The notes: generated by a model not told the origin, from the letters alone. Shown: positions 21,351 through 30,540, numbered from the stretch's first letter. The stretch: 64,000 nt of DNA from Candidatus Eisenbacteria bacterium (GCA_018831195.1 JAHJDP010000087.1:124001-188000); one strand, 5' to 3'. Translations and numbers: made by a program.

Positions 21351-22454
21351 TTAAGCCTGTCGATATACTTCAAGGGTGTTTTCCACCATTCTTGAAATAG
21401 TAAACTCCGTTTCCACCACCTTGCGCCCGGCCCGCCCCATCTTCATTCGCAATCCGGCGTCAGCGAGAAGCCGGCTGAGGCGCTGCTGCAGATCTTTCAC
21501 ATTCCGCGCTGCGACAAGAAAACCGGTCTCGCCCTCGCGGACAATCTCTGGAATCGCATCGACCCTGGACGCCACAACGGGGAGCTCCCGGCCCATCGCC
21601 TCGAGGAGAACAATCCCAAATCCTTCCCAGAGACTCGGCATCAAGAAAATATCAAAGGCGCGCATGGTCCGCTCGGCATGCTCCCGCCATCCCAGAAAGT
21701 GGACGTGATCATTGATTCCAAGGCTTACCGCTTCCCTTTTCAGCTCGCCGCATAGTGGGCCGTCGCCCACCACCACCAGCTGCACCGTTGTGAAGCCGGG
21801 AATGACTCGGGCAAAAGCTTGCAGGCCGTAACGCACCCCCTTCTGCTCGGTGAGGCGTCCAACCATCCCGATCACGACTTGATCGTCATTCAATCCCAGC
21901 TCGTGACGGATCCCCATGCGGTCCTCGCCTAACGGCGGCGCCTCGATTCCGTGGAGGACGACATGCTGGATCTCCGCCGGCGCCCCCTCCTCTTCAATGC
22001 TGAAACGGGCCACCGCTTGTGATACGGAAATGCCGGCGTCGACCTTCTGCCACAGATAACGGTTGATCTGCCGGATGGGACTTCTCCTGCGGAAGGCGTC
22101 GATATTATGGCGTGTAGTGACAATCTTCGGAACCTTGGCCATACGCGCCGATGGGATCCCGAAGAGATCGGCGTGGAGAAGATGGGTGTGAAGAATATCG
22201 GGTTTGGCGTGATGCAGCCGCCGGGACAGGCGCGGGTAGAGGGAGATATCGGCATCCCCATAAATAGTGAATCTCCGTGTAGGGATCCGACGCTCCGCGG
22301 CGGCCTTTTCATACAGCGTCATCGGGTTCCCGGGCTCTTCTAAAATCCACAAGCGCGCATCGATCTCATTCCGTCTCAATCCCGGCAGCAGATCCAGAAT
22401 GTGCTTTTCAGCGCCCGCGATCCCCGTCGCCTTGATCAGGTGAATCACCCGCAT
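21351..22454 (-). CDS. Glycosyltransferase family 4
   Basis: The 367-residue protein opens with 'VIHLIKATGIAGAEKHILDLLPGL', the acceptor loop of GT4. It continues with 'PDILHTHLLHADLFG', 'VIGMVGRLTEQKGVRYGLQAF' and the donor-site E(x7)E in 'SLWEGFGIVLLEAMGRELPVV'. The length is typical. It is co-directional with the next GT4 gene. The two, with the convergent GT-C protein, probably act on a cell-surface polysaccharide. Donor and acceptor cannot be read from sequence. Confidence 0.9.
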   Translation of the reverse strand: MRVIHLIKATGIAGAEKHILDLLPGLRRNEIDARLWILEEPGNPMTLYEKAAAERRIPTRRFTIYGDADISLYPRLSRRLHHAKPDILHTHLLHADLFGIPSARMAKVPKIVTTRHNIDAFRRRSPIRQINRYLWQKVDAGISVSQAVARFSIEEEGAPAEIQHVVLHGIEAPPLGEDRMGIRHELGLNDDQVVIGMVGRLTEQKGVRYGLQAFARVIPGFTTVQLVVVGDGPLCGELKREAVSLGINDHVHFLGWREHAERTMRAFDIFLMPSLWEGFGIVLLEAMGRELPVVASRVDAIPEIVREGETGFLVAARNVKDLQQRLSRLLADAGLRMKMGRAGRKVVETEFTISRMVENTLEVYRQA

Positions 22455-22532
22455 GAATCCGGCTCTCTTTTTAATGAGACGGCAAGGCGGCCGGAAACCT
22501 CTTCTGTCGAAGAATCCCTCATGGGGAGAAGT

Positions 22533-22552
22533 CTGCGGCTTTAACGCCGCGG
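22533..22552 (-). terminator. GC-rich hairpin downstream of cysK
   Basis: CTGCGGC and GCCGCGG (one G-T pair) form a seven-base stem with a six-base loop about 55 bp after the cysK stop. There is no clear T run, so this is at best a weak or factor-assisted terminator. Confidence 0.3.
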
Positions 22553-22604
22553 CGTCCAGGGCAGAATCACCGCGGGGCCTGCCGTTATCCCCAGAACCGG
22601 CCTT

Positions 22605-23537
22605 CTAGTTGTTGTCCTGAAAGACCCAAGTGGAGAGATAGCGTTCGCCCGTATCGGGAAGAATCACGACAATCAGCTTACCCTTGTTCTCTTTGCGCCG
22701 CGCGACTTCCAGCGCCGCATGCGTCGCCGCGCCGCTGGAGATACCGGCAAGAATGCCTTCTTCTTTCGCCAAACGCCGGGTGGCCTCACCGGCCTGCGCA
22801 TTCGAAACCTTTACAATATCGTCGATTTGTTTAATATCCAAAACCTTGGGGATAAAACCCGCGCCGATCCCCTGTATCTTATGCGGTCCGGGCGCGCCGC
22901 CGGAAAGAACCGGCGAATCCTCGGGCTCGACCGCCACGATCTGAACTTCCGGCTTCTCCTGCTTGATCCGCTGTGAAACCCCGGTCAGGGTGCCGCCGGT
23001 GCCGACACCGCAGACGACGATATCTACTTGGCCGTCGGTATCGCGTAGAATTTCGAGGGCCGTCGTCTCGCGATGAATAAGTGGATTGGCGGGATTCTCA
23101 AATTGATTCGGCATAAAAGCATCGTCACGCGAGGCAACCAGCTCCTCAGCCTTCGCCACCGCGCCCTTCATCCCCTCGGCGCCCGGGGTCAGCACCAGTT
23201 CGGCTCCGAGCACCGTCATCATATGGCGCCGCTCGACACTCATCGTATCGGGCATGACCAGGATCGCATGGTACCCTTTCGCGGCGGCGATAAAAGAAAG
23301 GGCGATGCCGGTATTACCGCTGGTCGGCTCTATGATGGTCATTCCCGGCCTGAGCGACCCATCCTTCTCCGCCTCTTGAATCAGGGAAAGGCCCAAGCGG
23401 TCCTTAATGCTGGAGAGAGGATTGAAGGATTCCAACTTCGCTGCAATACGGGCCTCGCAATCTTCCGCTATTTGATTCAGATAAACCATTGGAGTGTTCC
23501 CAATGAGTTCTGTTATATTCGTAGCAATCCGGCCCAT
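22605..23537 (-). CDS. cysK: Cysteine synthase (O-acetylserine sulfhydrylase)
   Basis: The enzyme makes cysteine from O-acetylserine and sulfide using pyridoxal phosphate. The start is placed at the ATG giving '[20 protein letters not shown]', preceded by an exact GAGGAGG; an upstream ATG is less suited. The 310-residue protein has the PLP lysine in '[16 protein letters not shown]', the '[12 protein letters not shown]' substrate loop, '[16 protein letters not shown]' (phosphate loop) and the late '[16 protein letters not shown]'. The length is that of CysK. It is divergent from an Rrf2-type regulator, and the inverted repeat between them suggests control by sulfur or cysteine status, as for CymR. 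Confidence 0.95.
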   Translation of the reverse strand: MGRIATNITELIGNTPMVYLNQIAEDCEARIAAKLESFNPLSSIKDRLGLSLIQEAEKDGSLRPGMTIIEPTSGNTGIALSFIAAAKGYHAILVMPDTMSVERRHMMTVLGAELVLTPGAEGMKGAVAKAEELVASRDDAFMPNQFENPANPLIHRETTALEILRDTDGQVDIVVCGVGTGGTLTGVSQRIKQEKPEVQIVAVEPEDSPVLSGGAPGPHKIQGIGAGFIPKVLDIKQIDDIVKVSNAQAGEATRRLAKEEGILAGISSGAATHAALEVARRKENKGKLIVVILPDTGERYLSTWVFQDNN

Positions 23538-23579
23538 GTTTCGACCTCCTCTGGTTATTAGCGATCTTGAAAGCGACAT

Positions 23580-23600
23580 GTAGGAGTAATAATATCCTAC
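23580..23600. promoter_or_regulatory. Perfect inverted repeat between cysK and the Rrf2 regulator
   Basis: GTAGGA and TCCTAC are separated by nine AT-rich bases, centred in the 95 bp divergent gap, 43 bp from the cysK start and 33 bp from the regulator start. It is the best candidate operator for the Rrf2 protein encoded next door, acting on both genes. Binding itself is inference. Confidence 0.6.
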
Positions 23601-23632
23601 TCAAACACTGGGTTCAATAGGAAAAGGGCTTC

Positions 23633-24067
23633 ATGAGAATTTCAACAAGAACGCGATACGGATTCCGAGCCTTGGCCGAACTGGCAAAGGGCTACCCGAA
23701 TATCCCCATATCATTGAAGCAGATCTCGACCAACCAGAATATTTCGCTAAAATATCTTGAGCAAGTCATTGCGACACTTAAAGCTGCCGGCATCGTCCGG
23801 GCCGTCCGGGGCAACAACGGTGGGTATCTCCTCACCAGGCCACCCGCACAGATGACGCTCAAGGATCCCTTTCTGGCCCTGGAGGGAACCCCGATTCTCC
23901 TCAGTTGTTTGGACGAACCGGACCATTGTTCCACTCAGGTAATCTGCTCCACCCGTGTAACTTGGGAGAATATAGAGAAGGCTATCCTGGGAGTCCTCGA
24001 CTCGACGACCATTGAGGATCTCCGCCAACAGAGTCTTCAACCGGAATCGCCCGACTACACCATATAG
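23633..24067 (+). CDS. Rrf2 family transcriptional regulator (CymR/IscR-like)
   Basis: The 144-residue protein has the Rrf2 winged helix-turn-helix: 'RISTRTRYGFRALAELA', the recognition region 'ISLKYLEQVIATLKAAGIVRAVRGNNGGYLL' and a dimerisation helix in the second half ('TWENIEKAILGVLDSTTIEDL'). There are three cysteines (in 'LLSCLDEPDHCSTQVICS'), spaced like the iron-sulfur ligands of IscR-type members but not identical to them. Either cluster sensing or a CymR-type interaction with CysK is possible. The divergent cysK neighbour favours control of cysteine synthesis. Confidence 0.9.
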   Translation: MRISTRTRYGFRALAELAKGYPNIPISLKQISTNQNISLKYLEQVIATLKAAGIVRAVRGNNGGYLLTRPPAQMTLKDPFLALEGTPILLSCLDEPDHCSTQVICSTRVTWENIEKAILGVLDSTTIEDLRQQSLQPESPDYTI

Positions 24068-24340
24068 CGATCCTGTCTCTCTACCGCCCCAAATCCATCA
24101 CTCCTGGCCCGGCGGCGCCCCTCCCCCATCCGTAATAATCTACAAAAATGGATTCTTTTGGGGCAACAAAGGCACAAATTCATGCACCTAATTCATATGA
24201 TTAGTGTATATCATTCATCGAGAGGACGATCCCAGGCAAAGGGGACGATTCTTTGGCCGGCTGTCACACCGAAGCGCCGGCGTGACGGCTCCCTTGAAGT
24301 TCACAAACCATCCCGGGCCAACGGCCCCAAGGAGACAATA

Positions 24341-24808
24341 ATGAAAAGATTCAACCAACTGGCCGGACTCACTATGGTTCTAGCCCTCGGGCTGTTGTTG
24401 CTGACGGCGACAGGCGCGTTTGCGGGAGACAAGGCAACGTGCGGATCAAAATCATCGTGTAGCTCCAAAACACAGGCGGCCGGCGACTCAACCTGCACCC
24501 AAGCGCAGAAGGCCGACGCAGAAATGACCCTCTGCGCCCACTGTGGTGAGATCGCGGGCGGCGAGAAGTGCTGCAAGGCCGAGGGTCGTGAAAAGTGTGA
24601 GGCCTGCGGCAAGTTCAAGGGCTCGCCCGGCTGCTGCAACCTCCCTAAGGATGCCGAAGGCACCGTATCGCTCTGTTCCCATTGTGGCGAGATCGCGGGC
24701 GGCGAGAAGTGCTGCAAAGCTGAGGGTCGCGAAAAGTGCGATAGCTGCGGCAAGTTCAAGGGCTCACCCGGCTGCTGCGCCGGCGCCCCGGCAAAAGAGA
24801 AGGTCTAG
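24341..24808 (+). CDS. Secreted cysteine-rich protein with two 35-residue CxxC/CC repeats
   Basis: The start is placed at the ATG with an AAGGAGA site. The upstream in-frame extension has no ribosome site. The 155-residue protein has a clean signal peptide ending 'TGAFAGD' near residue 28. It then has a Cys/Ser/Lys-rich segment and two nearly identical 35-residue units, residues 65-99 and 112-146. Each unit reads CX2C-X8-CC-X7-CX2C-X8-CC with the shared 'GEIAGGEKCC' and 'CGKFKGSPGCC' phrases, giving eight cysteines per unit. The CxHC and CxxC knuckles suggest metal (zinc, iron or copper) binding or a disulfide-rich domain. The family is not recognised with confidence. It lies downstream of the Rrf2/cysK pair, which supply cysteine. 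Confidence 0.8.
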   Translation: MKRFNQLAGLTMVLALGLLLLTATGAFAGDKATCGSKSSCSSKTQAAGDSTCTQAQKADAEMTLCAHCGEIAGGEKCCKAEGREKCEACGKFKGSPGCCNLPKDAEGTVSLCSHCGEIAGGEKCCKAEGREKCDSCGKFKGSPGCCAGAPAKEKV

Positions 24809-24851
24809 CTGGGATCATCCCGCTGCTCTCCACGGAGAGCGGTTTAAAAAC

Positions 24852-24882
24852 ATCGCCGCTGGAGAAAATCTCCGGCGGCGAT
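24852..24882 (-). terminator. Strong intrinsic terminator between convergent genes
   Basis: A 14-base stem (ATCGCCGCTGGAGA against TCTCCGGCGGCGAT, one G-T pair) closes an AAA loop. Read on the minus strand it is followed by TTTTT, ending the nucleotidyltransferase operon. It probably also stops the cysteine-rich gene on the plus strand. Confidence 0.8.
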
Positions 24883-24915
24883 ATCATATCTTATAACAAC
24901 TCGAATCGCGGTCCC

Positions 24916-25173
24916 CTACCGGGGCTCGGTCGCTCTGAGCCAAGCCAGGATTTTATTCCGCTCCGCTTCACCAAAGTCCTGTCCGTACATTCTCAGAAAA
25001 AGCATCACATTGATTTCACTCCGACTTCTGATCCCCGTCTTGTCGATGGCCGCCTGAGCTAGTTTCTTTGCCGTGGAAAACATCCGGCAAGCCATCCCCA
25101 GCCGTTCTTCCGCCGACCGCGCCAGCAATTGCCGGTGGAAACGCGCTTGAACCGCCGATGGGGTATCTTTCAT
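24916..25173 (-). CDS. Small helical partner of the upstream nucleotidyltransferase
   Basis: Starting at the ATG that overlaps the stop of the preceding gene (ATGA), the protein has 85 residues. It is predicted all-helical: 'ARFHRQLLARSAEERLGMACRMFSTAKKLAQAAI', then 'SEINVMLFLRMYGQDFGEAERNKIL'. Small proteins with the 'eRl.M...Mf.tA..l' and 'lFlR.YG.dF' pattern often accompany nucleotidyltransferase genes of the AbiEii/MNT kind. No DNA-binding motif is obvious. A toxin-antitoxin or accessory role is inference from the coupling. Confidence 0.7.
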   Translation of the reverse strand: MKDTPSAVQARFHRQLLARSAEERLGMACRMFSTAKKLAQAAIDKTGIRSRSEINVMLFLRMYGQDFGEAERNKILAWLRATEPR

Positions 25174-25721
25174 GGCCGCCGTGCCTCGCCGACCAGTTTC
25201 TGCACGCCGAGTTCCGCCGCCCATCGCTCAATATATTCCCAATCGAGATCCAGACCCGATTGTACGATGGAACGAACATCTTTCCGCTGGGTTTCCGAGT
25301 TTGCCTCCCGCGCCCACACAAGTTTTGACAAAATCAAGTCTTCGGGCGCCACGAAACAGACCGAGACACCCTCGATCTCAAAATGTCGACGCCGTCGAAA
25401 TTCCTCATTCCGATAATCAGTATCTTTGCGAACGATAAAATCAGCCTTGATAATCCATTCATTGTGAATGACGTTGAACATTCCCCGCGTCTTCACCGCA
25501 CCTCGAATGGATTCAAGCTCCACGTAGCAATCCGGCTTGAATAAATCAAAAATGGTTCCTGAATCTTTGGGGTGGCATTCAACAACCAAGTCAATGTCCC
25601 GCGTCATCCTAGGCTGGGCGTACAACGCCAGGGCCATAGATCCTGTGATCATGTACGCGATCCCCGCGGAATCAAGGCGTGTGGCGATGGCTTTTAAAAA
25701 TTCGAGTTGCTCATTCATCAT
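25170..25721 (-). CDS. Nucleotidyltransferase-fold protein (DUF6036/AbiEii-like)
   Basis: The 183-residue protein has the minimal nucleotidyltransferase signature: 'YMITGSMALALYAQ' followed by 'RMTRDIDLVVE' (the GS and DxD metal site, about residues 26-46). Later it has 'VIHNEWIIKADFIVR' (third acid) and 'VAPEDLILSKLVWAREANSETQRKDV', which matches the end of the DUF6036/AbiEii group. Such proteins can be toxins that modify tRNA or proteins, or MNT-type antitoxins. The small helical gene downstream is translationally coupled. No phage or mobility gene is seen nearby. Confidence 0.82.
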   Translation of the reverse strand: MMNEQLEFLKAIATRLDSAGIAYMITGSMALALYAQPRMTRDIDLVVECHPKDSGTIFDLFKPDCYVELESIRGAVKTRGMFNVIHNEWIIKADFIVRKDTDYRNEEFRRRRHFEIEGVSVCFVAPEDLILSKLVWAREANSETQRKDVRSIVQSGLDLDWEYIERWAAELGVQKLVGEARRP

Positions 25722-25927
25722 AACCTCATCGCATCAACCGCTCCCGCGCAGCCGGTAGCCGGCAGTGGCGCCGAATTTACCGGCGGCCTCGGTCCCATCA
25801 ATAAATAGTATAGAATGTTGATTTGATTTTGATATATGTATTGTGGAAATTTAGGAGTGTTTCTATGCTTTTGCGAAAGGCTCTTATAGCCGCCCGGCTG
25901 GGGATCGTCGCGGCGGCCGGAGGCACT

Positions 25928-27175
25928 ATGAAAAAGCATTTAACGATTCGTTTCAATTTTTTCACTCGTCTTCTATTTGCCGGCATTTCCATCGCCGGCC
26001 TTCTCTTCACCCCCGCCCCGGCCGCGGGTGAGCCCGTCAATATGCTCTCCTTGCAGGAAGGCGCGCTTCCCGTGGTCATTCCCGCCACCTATGGCAGCTG
26101 GTCCGCTCATTTATTGCTGGATGACAGTCCGAATACCGGATGGGCCTGTGAAGAAGGCAACATCAGCAATAATGTTTTTGTCTTTGAGCTTGTGGAAACC
26201 ACCACCCTGGAGCGTTTTGAATTCGACAACGCCGCTGTGGATGCCGAGGGCGCCGGCGCCAAGGAGGTCCTCGTTGAGGTGTCCAACACTTCGGCCCAGA
26301 CCGGTTATACAACGGTTCTGGAAACCACCCTGGCCGACCTGACCGGCCGGCAGAGTTTCCCGGCCAGAACAAAAACGCCCGCCCGCTGGGTGCGTTTGAC
26401 CATCCGGAACAACCAAGGCAGCGAGGCATGGACGGAGCTCTTCTCCTTTCAGGGATTCGGCGAAAAGCCGGCCATGGCTCCTCCGGGCAACATTTCCGGG
26501 ACCTATGAAACCAGTTATTCCAACTTTCACGTTCTGCAGCAGGGCACAGCCCTGACCGGATGTTATGAGTACGATGAAGGACTCCTGGAAGGAACGATTG
26601 AAGGCCGGGTGATGAAGATCACCTGGCGGGAGGGTGGCGGCCCAGACGACCGCGGCCCGGCGGTCATGGTCTTCACCCCCGATGGCAAGACCTTCCAAGG
26701 CTTCTGGTGGTTTTGGGGTGGGGAAAATGAGGCCCCCAACGGTAGTTGGGAGGGGAAAAAGATCTCTGCTGAAGTCGGGGGCTGCCCCCACTGGTCCGGA
26801 TCGGTGGGCGGTGAATTGAAAAAACAGTTAAGTGCTGAAAAGCGGGCGCGGTTGTACGGCATCCTCTTCGATACCGATTCCGCAGTCATTAAATCGGAAT
26901 CCAAACCTGTCCTGGACCAAGTCCTTGAACTCCTGCGGACCGAGCCGGACTGGATATTGACCATCGAAGGGCACACCGACGCCCTGGGTTCCGACGAACA
27001 CAATCTGGCTTTATCTCAAAAGAGAGCCGATTCCGTCAAAGCCCACCTGGTCTCCGGAGGGATTGGCGAAGGCCGGCTGAAGAGCGCTGGATTCGGGGAA
27101 TCAAAACCTGTGGCCGATAATGAGACGGAACTGGGCCGCGCCCAGAACCGGCGCGTCGAGCTGGTACGGGAGTGA
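25928..27175 (+). CDS. Exported OmpA-like protein with F5/8-type-like domain
   Basis: The start is placed at the ATG behind a GGAGG site, giving 415 residues with a signal peptide ending 'PAPAAGEP'. Residues about 40-180 read like a discoidin (F5/8 type C) fold: 'DDSPNTGWACEEG', 'FVFELVETTTLERFEFDN', 'RWVRLTIRNNQG'. A middle region (about 190-290) resembles lipocalin-like or DUF-type beta sheets with 'GTYETSYSNFHVLQQG'. The C-terminal 120 residues are a standard OmpA peptidoglycan-binding domain ('GILFDTDSAVIKSESKPVLDQV', 'IEGHTDALGSDEHNLALSQKRADSV', 'GFGESKPVADNETELGRAQNRRVEL'). It probably links an envelope ligand to the cell wall. It converges directly on the nucleoside hydrolase gene. Confidence 0.85.
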   Translation: MKKHLTIRFNFFTRLLFAGISIAGLLFTPAPAAGEPVNMLSLQEGALPVVIPATYGSWSAHLLLDDSPNTGWACEEGNISNNVFVFELVETTTLERFEFDNAAVDAEGAGAKEVLVEVSNTSAQTGYTTVLETTLADLTGRQSFPARTKTPARWVRLTIRNNQGSEAWTELFSFQGFGEKPAMAPPGNISGTYETSYSNFHVLQQGTALTGCYEYDEGLLEGTIEGRVMKITWREGGGPDDRGPAVMVFTPDGKTFQGFWWFWGGENEAPNGSWEGKKISAEVGGCPHWSGSVGGELKKQLSAEKRARLYGILFDTDSAVIKSESKPVLDQVLELLRTEPDWILTIEGHTDALGSDEHNLALSQKRADSVKAHLVSGGIGEGRLKSAGFGESKPVADNETELGRAQNRRVELVRE

Positions 27176-28660
27176 TTACCGGCCATCCTTAAGCCAGACC
27201 TCTTTAAAAATCCGGGCGCGGTCCATCTCCAGCCAATAACGAAGAGCCAGCGCGCGCACGGCGGACCAATAGGCTGGGGTCAGGGCGCCATGCTCGTCGA
27301 TGCACTTCTGGATATCCGCCCGAATTTGAGCAATGACATCGTCTTTGATCTGCAGATCGACAGCCTGCTCACCGTTGCGGAAGGTGGCTCCCGGCCGGCT
27401 TTCCTGCGGATGAACCGAGATCGTGCCCCGGCCCAGCGTGGCGCCGGTGGCCACCTGGAGGCCGTCGGTGAGACAGCTGAGAGGCGGCGTCGATCCGGCG
27501 CAGCTGACAACACTCAGATCATCAAGCCCCCCGGCCAGCAACTCGCGGGCGCGGATGCCCATTTTGGCGCCCAGGATCGAGTAAATGCCCAAGTGACGAT
27601 GCAGCTCATTGGTCAGCAGTATGGTGTTCCATTCCTCTCTTCCATGCCGCGACAAAGTTTCCTCGGCGATGGCGGCGACGTCGGCCCGGAGCTGCTCGGG
27701 TTCCGTGGGGAAGGCGCGCAGATTAACCGTATGGCGGTGCCCATGTTTCATGCTCAAATCTCCAGCGAGAAGGTCAAGATATCGCTGACGGCCCAGCGCG
27801 AGGTCGAAGTGCCATTCCAATCCGGCCCCACTGGCCGCGGGCTGCCAGGCAAAGAGTTCTGGAAAGAGAAGGTCCAGCACAGCCGCCTCGTCCCAACAGC
27901 GGAAGTGTCCGTCTGTAACAAGCGCTTGTACCCTGTCGGAACTGTGGATCGCACACAACAGATCCGACGCGGTCCCTCCAAGACCACAGACGGCATCGGC
28001 CAAATCCTTGTCGTAGCGCAGAAGTTGATCATCCGGGAGCTGCAGGCAGCGAATCCGCAGGCCGGCAGCGAAGACGCGTTTCGCCGATTCCAGATCCCGC
28101 GCCGTGTTCCATGAGGGCTCCGGGCTGTCCGGTGGAGATCCATAGTATTGAACCACGGCGATCCGTTCCGCCAACGACGGGTCGCGGAGGAGAAGATCCG
28201 CCAGATTGCTCAAGGGCCCCAAGCAGATATAAATCACATTGTCCTGTCGGGCCAGCGTCTCCGATAGCAGTTCGAACCCATCCCTGTGTGTTGTGAGGGG
28301 TGTGGTCTCCAACGTCTCGCCGAGGTCGGACCAGCCCATGGATTCGGCCAGGGGACGCCAGGGGGGCGGATCTCCTTCCAGCGCGCGTCCGGCAGCCACG
28401 GGCACCGGGCCCCATCCTACTCGAGACACGATGCGGCGCAGATTCACCGCTCCGGTTTCAGGCGCGCAGGCGCCGTCAGAGGTTATGCCGGCCAGCAGAT
28501 TCACCCCCTCGTACTGGCTCAACAGAACGATCGCCCGGATATCATCCAGAGCCATGTCCGTATCGACGATGATGGGGATTTTTGTCGCCGAATGGGCCAA
28601 GGCCAGGGCGGGCGCGCAGAGGAGGCAGATGGTGACAAGAAATTTCCTGGGTAGATGCAT
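27176..28660 (-). CDS. Exported inosine-uridine preferring nucleoside hydrolase-like protein
   Basis: The start is placed at the ATG encoding a signal peptide 'MHLPRKFLVTICLLCAPALALA', 29 bp after typA; an upstream in-frame extension would overlap typA and bury the signal. The 494-residue protein has the calcium-binding 'IIVDTDMALDDIRAIVLL' motif of nucleoside hydrolases, then 'LLAGITSDGACAPETGAVNL' and 'DNVIYICLGPLSNLADLLLRDP'. It is longer than the usual 310-350 residues; the extra C-terminal part (about 330-494) is unassigned. An exported location suggests salvage or breakdown of extracellular nucleosides. The catalytic HGxxG region is not obvious, so substrate is uncertain. Confidence 0.75.
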   Translation of the reverse strand: MHLPRKFLVTICLLCAPALALAHSATKIPIIVDTDMALDDIRAIVLLSQYEGVNLLAGITSDGACAPETGAVNLRRIVSRVGWGPVPVAAGRALEGDPPPWRPLAESMGWSDLGETLETTPLTTHRDGFELLSETLARQDNVIYICLGPLSNLADLLLRDPSLAERIAVVQYYGSPPDSPEPSWNTARDLESAKRVFAAGLRIRCLQLPDDQLLRYDKDLADAVCGLGGTASDLLCAIHSSDRVQALVTDGHFRCWDEAAVLDLLFPELFAWQPAASGAGLEWHFDLALGRQRYLDLLAGDLSMKHGHRHTVNLRAFPTEPEQLRADVAAIAEETLSRHGREEWNTILLTNELHRHLGIYSILGAKMGIRARELLAGGLDDLSVVSCAGSTPPLSCLTDGLQVATGATLGRGTISVHPQESRPGATFRNGEQAVDLQIKDDVIAQIRADIQKCIDEHGALTPAYWSAVRALALRYWLEMDRARIFKEVWLKDGR

Positions 28661-28689
28661 GAGGACCTCGGACTTCCTTATTTCTACGT

Positions 28690-30540
28690 TCAATCCACCT
28701 CGAGTTTGGCCGATGCCCGCTCGGAGCGTTTGCGGTCGTGCACGTCGAGCAGGGCCTTGCGCATGCGGATGCTGGCCGGGGTCACCTCCACATACTCGTC
28801 CGCGCCCACGTGTTCCAGGCAATCCTCCAGACTCATTTTTGCGGCCGGCGCGACCTTGAGGCTCCGGTCGGAGGCGGCCGCGCGCATATTCGTCAGCTTC
28901 TTGGTCTTTTGGGCATTGACGACGATATCCCCTTCCTTGGGGCTCTCGCCGATCACCTGGCCGATGTAGAGTTTATCCCCCGGCTCGATGAAGAATCGGC
29001 CGCGGCTTTGGAGCGCGTCCAGGGCGAAGGGAACCGCCGGGCCCTGGGCCATGGAGATGATGCTGCCTGTCTGGCGTTGGGGAATGGAGCCTTTGAAATA
29101 CTCGTATTGAAGGAAGCGGTGGTTGAGAACGATCTCCCCCGAGGTGGCCTGCAACATGCGGCTGCGGAAACCGATGAGGCCGCGGCTGGGCACGTGGAAC
29201 TTGATGAGGCTGCGCCCCTCGCGATTCACCATCTGCATCATCTCGGCTCGGCGGGTGCCCAGGTGTTCAATGACCGTGCCGGCGTGTTCGGCCGCCACAT
29301 CGACGGTCAGCACTTCCACGGGCTCGGCTTTTTTCCCATTGATCTCCTTATAGATAACCCGCGGCTGACCGACCATGAATTCGTAGCCTTCCCGCCGCAT
29401 ATTCTCCATTAGAATCGATAAATGCAGGATCCCCCGGCCTGACACCTTGAATTCATCGGGGCTGGATGTGTTTTCCACGCGCAGGGCCATGTCGCGTTCG
29501 GTCTCCTTGAAGAGACGTTCCCGTAAATGGCGGCTCGAGCAGTAGCGCCCTTCCTTCCCGAAGAAGGGACTTGTGTTGACCAAGAAACTCATGGTGAGGG
29601 TGGGCTCATCCATAGCGATCAGCGGCAGGGGATCGGGCTGCAGGGGATCGGCCAGGGTGTCGCCAATTTCCACATCGGCCAGACCCACAACCGCGCAGAT
29701 GTCGCCGCAATCGGCCTGCGCCACCTCGCGGCGGCCCAAACCCTCGAAGAGGAAGAGTTGGGTAATCATGGCGCTGCGCGAGCTGCCGTCCCTCTTGATG
29801 ACGGCGACGGGCTCCCCCACTTTCAGGCAGCCCCGGAAGACGCGCCCGATGCCGATGCGGCCGACGTAATCGCTGTGGTCAAGGGCCGTGCAGAGCATCT
29901 GAACGGGCCCCTCGTTCCTGACCGGCGCCGGTATATGCTCAACGATCATCTCGAGCAGGGGCGTTAGGTCCTTGCGCTCGTCCTTCAACTCGGCGATGGC
30001 CCAGCCATCCCGGCCCGCGGCGTAGACGGTAGGGAACTCAAGCTGCTCGTCATCGGCATCCAGCTCGATAAAGAGATCCAGCACTTCCTCTTGTACTTCC
30101 AGGGGCCTTGACCCCTCGCGGTCTACCTTGTTGATAACGACGATAGGCCGCAGATGCAGTTGCAGCGCCTTCTGAAGGACAAAACGAGTTTGGGGCATGG
30201 GCCCCTCGAAAGCGTCGACCAACAGCAGGACGCCGTCGGCCATCTTCAACACCCGCTCGACCTCGCCGCCGAAATCCGAGTGGCCGGGCGTGTCGATGAT
30301 GTTGATGCGCGTGTCGCCATAGTTCACGGCGATGTTCTTGGAGCGGATGGTAATGCCCCGTTCTCGCTCCAGGTCGTTTGAGTCCAGCATGCGTTCGATC
30401 ACCTCCTGACCCTCTCGGAACAGGTGACACTGCTTCATGATCTCGTCCACGAGGGTGGTCTTGCCGTGATCGACGTGCGCGATAATGGCGATGTTGCGAA
30501 GGTTCGCCGTTGATGAAGGGGATAGATTAGTCAAAGTCAT
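28690..30540 (-). CDS. typA: Ribosome-associated GTPase TypA/BipA
   Basis: TypA is a translational GTPase of the EF-G type that helps ribosome assembly and stress adaptation. The 616-residue length is right. The GTPase motifs are present: '[15 protein letters not shown]', 'ERGITI', '[16 protein letters not shown]', '[12 protein letters not shown]'. The later domains include '[22 protein letters not shown]', '[20 protein letters not shown]' and the family C-terminal 'ERASAKLEV' region. The nucleoside hydrolase gene follows closely and may be co-transcribed. Confidence 0.97.
   Translation of the reverse strand: MTLTNLSPSSTANLRNIAIIAHVDHGKTTLVDEIMKQCHLFREGQEVIERMLDSNDLERERGITIRSKNIAVNYGDTRINIIDTPGHSDFGGEVERVLKMADGVLLLVDAFEGPMPQTRFVLQKALQLHLRPIVVINKVDREGSRPLEVQEEVLDLFIELDADDEQLEFPTVYAAGRDGWAIAELKDERKDLTPLLEMIVEHIPAPVRNEGPVQMLCTALDHSDYVGRIGIGRVFRGCLKVGEPVAVIKRDGSSRSAMITQLFLFEGLGRREVAQADCGDICAVVGLADVEIGDTLADPLQPDPLPLIAMDEPTLTMSFLVNTSPFFGKEGRYCSSRHLRERLFKETERDMALRVENTSSPDEFKVSGRGILHLSILMENMRREGYEFMVGQPRVIYKEINGKKAEPVEVLTVDVAAEHAGTVIEHLGTRRAEMMQMVNREGRSLIKFHVPSRGLIGFRSRMLQATSGEIVLNHRFLQYEYFKGSIPQRQTGSIISMAQGPAVPFALDALQSRGRFFIEPGDKLYIGQVIGESPKEGDIVVNAQKTKKLTNMRAAASDRSLKVAPAAKMSLEDCLEHVGADEYVEVTPASIRMRKALLDVHDRKRSERASAKLEVD

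Noticed and set aside
23633-24808. Idea that the Rrf2 gene and the cysteine-rich protein form one operon
   Set aside because: There is a gap of about 270 bp with its own AT-rich segment and an ATGAT/ATCAT inverted repeat (24197-24214), so separate transcription is more likely.
27290-28114. 274-residue open frame opposite the nucleoside hydrolase
   Set aside because: Lacks coding character and ribosome site, while the minus frame carries the DTDMALDD motif and a signal peptide.
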